DNA of 64,000 nt from contig NZ_JARLTC010000014.1 of assembly GCF_029382225.1 (NCBI RefSeq), forward strand, positions 1 to 64,000, given 5' to 3'. Shown here one piece after another: positions 60,001-64,000 of the stretch. This DNA comes from Spongiactinospora sp. TRM90649. GTDB lineage: Bacteria > Actinomycetota > Actinomycetes > Streptosporangiales > Streptosporangiaceae. The position numbers were made by a program, and so were the translations under genes. The number at the start of each line of letters is the position of its first letter. The first letter of the stretch is position 1. Under the pieces are notes generated by a model. It was not told the origin of the DNA. It made no database searches and saw nothing but the letters and a program-made list of their open reading frames with translations.

Positions 60001-63000
60001 TCACTGCGCCACTTCCTCCTCGCTCCGCTTGCTCGCGTGCGGCACCGCGAAACCCGCGACCACCACGCCCGCCAGCGCCAGATAGGCCCTGCGTCCGGCG
60101 GCGCGCATCCGCGCCGGCTCGGCCGGGCCCGACCCACCGGGCGCCAGGTCGTCCTCCCACGGCACCCGCACAATGGCCCGGCAGCGCCCGCGCGCGACCG
60201 CCTCGGCCTGCTCGACGTCGCCCATACTGCGGCGGCTCACGCCGTTCACCACCATGATCGCCCGGCGGCGCAGCTCGGCGCAGCCGTGGCCGTCGAGCCA
60301 CTCGTAGGTCATCGCCACGGCGTCGGGACCGTCCTCGCTCGCCGGGACCACCAGGACGAGCTGGTCGGCGTACGGCAGGACGCGCGCGGCCAGCGCCGCC
60401 GCCGGGTCGACCACCACGAGCTTGTAGTAGTGGTCGAACAGGTTCATCGCCTGGCCGAGCCGCTGGTCGGAGAACAGCGTGCGGTCGGCCATCCGCTGCT
60501 CGGCGCCGATGTCGGTGTCGGCCCCGACCACTTCCAGCCCGGACGGCGTGCGCGTGGTGTACGCGCGCATCCCGAGGTAGCCGCCGACCTGGTCGAGACC
60601 GGCGAGCAGCGAGGCCAGCGTCTCGGGGGAATCGGCCTGGATCTTGCTGGTCAGCGTGTTGTCGCCGGTGTTGGCGTCGAGGGCGAGCACGCCGTCCTCG
60701 CGGTGCATGGCGAAGGCGTGGCCGAGCATCAGCGCCGTAGTGGTCTGCCCGGCCCCGCCGGTGCAGCCCAGCACGACCACCCGGCGGCTGCCGGGGAACA
60801 CGGCGCGGGCGCGGGCCTCGTCGATCTCCGAGCCGTCCGAACGGCTGCTGCTGGAACCGATGACGACCTGCGCGAGCCGTCGCCAGCCGCCCGAGGTGTC
60901 GCGGCCCACGACCGACTCCACGCGGCGGACCTTGCCGCCGCCCTCCACGGGGGGCGCCACGGGGACCGGCGCGGCCGACTCCTGCACGGCCCTGATCGAG
61001 ACCCTGGCGGCCCTGTCGCCGGCTCCGGGCAGCGTCGGCACGCCGGGCATCTGGCTCCCGGCGACCGTCTCGCCGCGCGCGGCGATCTCCCGCCGCTCAC
61101 GCTCCTCGGCCTCCCGGCGGGCGGCGGCGGCCTGCCGTTCGGCGGCCTCCCTGCGCACCCGCTCACGCGTCGCGGCCTCACGCTCCGCCGCCTCCCGGCG
61201 AGCCTGTTCCCGAGCCGCCGCGGCCTGCCGCTCCAACTCGGCCCGCCGCGAACTCTCCGGCCGCTCACGCTCCTCGCTCTCCCTACGGGCCTGCTCCCGA
61301 GCCGCGGCCGCCTCCCGCTCCACAGCGTCCCGCCGAGCCCTCTCCCGAACCGCCGCCCCCTCCCGCTCCTCAACCACCCGCCGAGCGTCATCCTCCTCAC
61401 CCGCGCGCTGGTCCTCGACCTCGCCCAGGCGACGAGCGTCGGCAGAGCGCCGAGCCTCCTCACCCACCGCCACCCGCTGGTCGGCCCTAACGTCCTGAGC
61501 CTCACGGCCCTTGCCCGCACCTGCTTCCGCCTCACCGTCTCCGGCCGTACCGTCCTCCACCGCACGGGCCTCGCCTTGGGGGACCTCTTCTTCGGCCTCG
61601 CGGCGGGACTGTTCGCGGGGGATGGCGGTCTGGCGTCCGGTCTTGGTGGCCTGCTCATGCTCGCCCCGTTCGCGGGCGGCGGCAGCGGCTTCGCGCTCCT
61701 CGGCCTCCCGCCACGCGGCGGCGACCTGCGCGGCCTCCCGCTCGGCGTCTTCGCGCAGGGTCTGCTCCGAGGCACCGGCCTCTTCGCTCATCGCGCCACG
61801 GCGGGTGAGGTCCTCGACCAGCGCCTGCCGTCCGACCTCCGCACGCGCGGCGGCGGCTTCGGCCTTGGCGCGGTCGGCGGCCTCCCGCTCGCCCCGCTCG
61901 CGGGCGGCGGCAGCGGCTTCGCGCTCCTCGGCCTCCCGCCACGCTGCGGCGACCTGGGCGGCCTCCCAGTCGGCCTCTCCAGCCTGTGCCTGGGCGGCCA
62001 CGGGCTCTGCCTCTGCGGGTGCCGCTTCCGGCTCAGCCCGCTCCGACCGGCCCTGAGCCGTTTCCGGGGGCCACACACGCTGTGCGTCGGGAACCGGCGT
62101 TCCGGAACCCGACCGCCCTCGGCGACGCCGCGCACTCGTCTCGGCCTCCGCCTCGTCCGAGGAACGGCCACTGGCAGCGGCACCGGCACCTGCTTGGTGT
62201 CCCCTGCCGTCCGCCGTCGCGCCGGAGGCGGCACCGGCACCGACTATGGGACGGCCGGCGGCGGCGCTGTCGGAGCGGGCATCGCCGGCGGTGTGGCTGG
62301 TGGGTGAGGCTGCGTCGCCGCCGGTGGCGGGCCTGGCCGAGGCGGCACTACCGGTGGTGTCGCTGCCGCTGGCGGGTTCGCCGCTGTCGGCGGGGTGGGG
62401 GACGTTGGTGGTGGGCTTTGGGTGGGGGGTGTGGGCGGTGGGGGGCTTGGCGGTGGTGTTGCCGTCTACGGAGGCGGCGAGGCGACGGAGGCGGCGAAGG
62501 GCGTCAGGGGCGATCGGCGGGATGGGCGCCGATGGGGCCTGGGCCGCGTGCTCGGTGGACGGGTCGGGGGTGGCGGCGGGCCACTCCGGCGACGTGGAGC
62601 GGTCCTTGCCGCCCTGGAGGCCGCGCAGGCGGCGTGGGGCGCGCTCGGCCCGCCCAGGCGAGGACGCGTCGGCGGCCGGGCGCAGAGGGAACGACCGGTG
62701 GCTCTCCGACGGGTCGGAGGCAGGGGATCCGATGGGGTCGAGGGCGGGTGGGGAGTTGGGACGGTCCGCGGAGGGGCGGTGCGGGGGGTCGGTCGCAGGG
62801 GTTCGGAAGGCGACGGACGGCAGGGCCACCGACGGGCGGTCGGGCGGGGTGGCGGAGCCGCCCGCCGCCAGGGCGGGGGCGGCGCCCCGGCGTGCCGCGC
62901 GGGCGCGGCCCCAGGACACCGGTTCGCGGGTGGACTGACCGGATGCCGCCTGGGCGACCTCGGGCGCGACCGGCGCGGTGGAGGCCGCCGCCGCGGCGGC

Positions 63001-63480
63001 GGCGACGGCCGGGCGGACCTGGCGGGCCGGGGTGGCGCGCTGCGGACGGCCGCGGGTCTTGGACGCGTGGCGGGCCTTGCGGGCGGCCTTGACGCGTACC
63101 GGCTCGGCCCTCGGCCCCACCTGCCAGACGCGGGCGTGGAAGGTGATCTCGGCGGGCTCGGCGCTCGGCGCCATCCGGCACCAGGTGCGCGGTTCACCGA
63201 GGTAGCGGAGGTGGGACTGCATGAGCTCGTTGAGCCGCTTGCTCTCGATCACCGGCCGGGTGGACAGCCAGGTGACCACGCCCGGCGGAACCAGGTATAC
63301 GACGTGCCATGGAGTGGCGAAGGGCAGCCCGACCAGCCAGAGCAGCAGCGACCAGGGAACGAGGACGCCCAGGAAGACACCGATCCACACGATTGGTAGC
63401 GGCATCGGCAGCCGTAGGTCGTACAGCTTGTAGAGCCGCTTCTCAATACGCCAGATATTGGTATACGTGGGCAGGTCCAC
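60001..63480 (-). CDS. TcpE-MinD fusion protein
   Basis: The 1159-residue protein begins with a TcpE-like membrane module: MDLPTYTNIWRIEKRLYKLY and two helices within about 28-70. About 700 residues of Ala/Glu/Arg-rich low-complexity and coiled coil follow, and the last 270 are a MinD/ParA-type P-loop domain. The P-loop reads GCTGGAGQTTT, so the lysine of the deviant Walker A is Gln912. The later VVDPAAALAARVLPYADQ and VVNGVS fit the fold. It may tether a regulatory ATPase to the channel. It starts 136 nt after the gene at 63617. Confidence 0.82.
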   Translation of the reverse strand: MDLPTYTNIWRIEKRLYKLYDLRLPMPLPIVWIGVFLGVLVPWSLLLWLVGLPFATPWHVVYLVPPGVVTWLSTRPVIESKRLNELMQSHLRYLGEPRTWCRMAPSAEPAEITFHARVWQVGPRAEPVRVKAARKARHASKTRGRPQRATPARQVRPAVAAAAAAASTAPVAPEVAQAASGQSTREPVSWGRARAARRGAAPALAAGGSATPPDRPSVALPSVAFRTPATDPPHRPSADRPNSPPALDPIGSPASDPSESHRSFPLRPAADASSPGRAERAPRRLRGLQGGKDRSTSPEWPAATPDPSTEHAAQAPSAPIPPIAPDALRRLRRLAASVDGNTTAKPPTAHTPHPKPTTNVPHPADSGEPASGSDTTGSAASARPATGGDAASPTSHTAGDARSDSAAAGRPIVGAGAASGATADGRGHQAGAGAAASGRSSDEAEAETSARRRRGRSGSGTPVPDAQRVWPPETAQGRSERAEPEAAPAEAEPVAAQAQAGEADWEAAQVAAAWREAEEREAAAAARERGEREAADRAKAEAAAARAEVGRQALVEDLTRRGAMSEEAGASEQTLREDAEREAAQVAAAWREAEEREAAAAARERGEHEQATKTGRQTAIPREQSRREAEEEVPQGEARAVEDGTAGDGEAEAGAGKGREAQDVRADQRVAVGEEARRSADARRLGEVEDQRAGEEDDARRVVEEREGAAVRERARRDAVEREAAAAREQARRESEERERPESSRRAELERQAAAAREQARREAAEREAATRERVRREAAERQAAAARREAEERERREIAARGETVAGSQMPGVPTLPGAGDRAARVSIRAVQESAAPVPVAPPVEGGGKVRRVESVVGRDTSGGWRRLAQVVIGSSSSRSDGSEIDEARARAVFPGSRRVVVLGCTGGAGQTTTALMLGHAFAMHREDGVLALDANTGDNTLTSKIQADSPETLASLLAGLDQVGGYLGMRAYTTRTPSGLEVVGADTDIGAEQRMADRTLFSDQRLGQAMNLFDHYYKLVVVDPAAALAARVLPYADQLVLVVPASEDGPDAVAMTYEWLDGHGCAELRRRAIMVVNGVSRRSMGDVEQAEAVARGRCRAIVRVPWEDDLAPGGSGPAEPARMRAAGRRAYLALAGVVVAGFAVPHASKRSEEEVAQ
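61661..61968. repeat. 80-bp imperfect direct repeat in the coiled-coil region
   Basis: Positions 61661-61740 and 61889-61968 match over 80 bases with about four differences and lie 228 bp apart, in frame. Both encode the QVAAAWREAEEREAAAAARE phrase of the coiled coil. The near-identity points to recent duplication. Confidence 0.75.
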
Positions 63481-63616
63481 GCGCTCCTCCTCTCCGCACC
63501 TTAGAACCGTCGCGCTCGAACGGGCAGTACTTCGGTCGCCTCACTTCCCGGTGTCCGGATCACCTCATCCTTCAATGACCGCCCGGGCCCGTTCTCAACC
63601 CTTCATCGGGTGCCCA

Positions 63617-63928
63617 TCATTGAATGCCCAGCGCACCGGCTATGGCGCGTGCGGTCACTTCGATGATGTTCGGCACGTAGAAGATCACCCCGATCGCGAT
63701 CGCCAGAATGATGAACTGGACGAATCTCGTGATCTCTCGGGTGAAGAGGAAGAAAAGCGCGACGACGGACACGATCACCAGGAACAGCGGTCCGAAGAAC
63801 TGGCGCAGGAAGTCGGCCAGGCCCTGGGTGTCCACGCCCTCGGGGGCCGGGGTCGTGGGCGTTGCGGCGAGGTCCAGCGGTGTCGACGCCAGGTCGAGCG
63901 CGCTCAGCACCATGCTTTTCACGATCAA
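63617..63928 (-). CDS. small two-helix membrane protein, TcpD/VirB2-like
   Basis: The 103-residue protein has a short N-terminal segment and two adjacent membrane helices (about 45-65 and 69-90) joined by a tight loop (FTREITR). Position and topology suit TcpD or the VirB2-like pilin slot of the apparatus; no diagnostic motif is present. TTG 63928 is chosen since GGAGG precedes it by seven bases; GTG 63922 and ATG 63913 are less well placed. It is first in this locus within the window. Confidence 0.68.
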   Translation of the reverse strand: MIVKSMVLSALDLASTPLDLAATPTTPAPEGVDTQGLADFLRQFFGPLFLVIVSVVALFFLFTREITRFVQFIILAIAIGVIFYVPNIIEVTARAIAGALGIQ

Positions 63929-63968
63929 TTCTTGTCCTCCCGGGGGAATCGAGCGACCACTGACGTTC

Positions 63969-64000
63969 TCACCCCACGGACCCGCCTGCGCCGCGGATGT
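63969..64000 (-). CDS. possible last codons of a gene beyond the window edge
   Basis: The minus strand reads IRGAGGSVG and a stop at 63969-63971. Only nine codons are visible, so neither the gene nor its family can be judged. If real, it would be the next upstream gene of the T4SS-like locus. Confidence 0.25.
   Translation of the reverse strand, partial: IRGAGGSVG

Noticed and set aside
57561..60257. 898-codon plus-strand open frame opposite VirB4
   Set aside because: Pure antisense shadow of a gene with clear motifs.
61661..61968. CRISPR or transposon-derived repeat
   Set aside because: The repeats are in frame inside a coiled-coil coding region and encode the same peptide.
59899..62307. 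802-codon plus-strand open frame opposite the TcpE-MinD gene
   Set aside because: Low-complexity mirror of the coiled-coil region, with no motif or ribosome binding site.
53238..63928. Complete integrative conjugative element
   Set aside because: No relaxase, integrase, att repeat or coupling protein can be seen within the window.

Overview
The window is high-GC actinobacterial DNA. A mycothiol-pathway deacetylase (MshB type), a WhiJ/BldB-like regulatory trio (ATP-binding protein, XRE-DUF5753, DUF397), b558-type and mycobacterial Sdh1-like succinate dehydrogenases and a Gram-positive type IV secretion-like locus together suggest a filamentous actinomycete, probably of the order Streptosporangiales. 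That placement is inference from gene content; no rRNA or tRNA gene is present.

Region by region. 1-5380: a winged-helix-like protein whose 5' end is lost in a suspicious G/C homopolymer, a cysteinyl-tRNA synthetase, a helical unknown, and a NarL-type histidine kinase/response regulator pair. 5398-9393: a small HENRH protein, a DUF6113-like membrane protein, MshB and an S9 dipeptidyl peptidase. 9374-12842: two half-size ABC exporters whose defects are complementary, diverging from a small HTH gene and a stand-alone Clp N-domain gene behind a twin 16-bp operator. 13754-22145: MmcQ/YjbR, DUF4396 behind a CsoR-like palindrome, Uma2, a deletion scar joining two dead genes, a hydrolase/VOC/AraC cluster, an orphan GroEL, a TetR gene with twin operators, and a VanZ protein. 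22161-26890: a two-component system divergent from a MacB/BceAB-like ABC transporter.

26892-38131 is accessory in character: the WhiJ/BldB-like trio with repeated operator half-sites, a pterin dehydratase, a broken NACHT gene, a flavoprotein oxidase, a small secreted protein behind a perfect palindrome, an MFS drug exporter, a methyltransferase, a SLOG protein next to an XRE-TPR regulator, and two small unknown genes with strong hairpins. 38132-49603 is a respiratory block: an sdhCAB operon (b558 type) divergent from a LysR gene that shares a matching 15-bp palindrome with it, a coupled REC-PP2C/kinase/regulator module, and a second sdh operon of the mycobacterial Sdh1 kind preceded by two CRP-like boxes and followed by a strong terminator. 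49720-53223 holds two proline/glycine-rich surface proteins and a Nudix hydrolase.

53238-63928 is a co-oriented locus resembling the Tcp/VirB conjugation apparatus: a two-helix membrane protein, a TcpE-MinD fusion, a VirB4 ATPase, a VirB6/TrbL-like membrane protein, a VirB8/TcpC-like protein and a transglycosylase-NlpC/P60 wall hydrolase. No relaxase or coupling protein lies inside the window. This locus is the best candidate for an uncharacterised system here, chiefly because of the TcpE-MinD fusion whose P-loop lysine is a glutamine.
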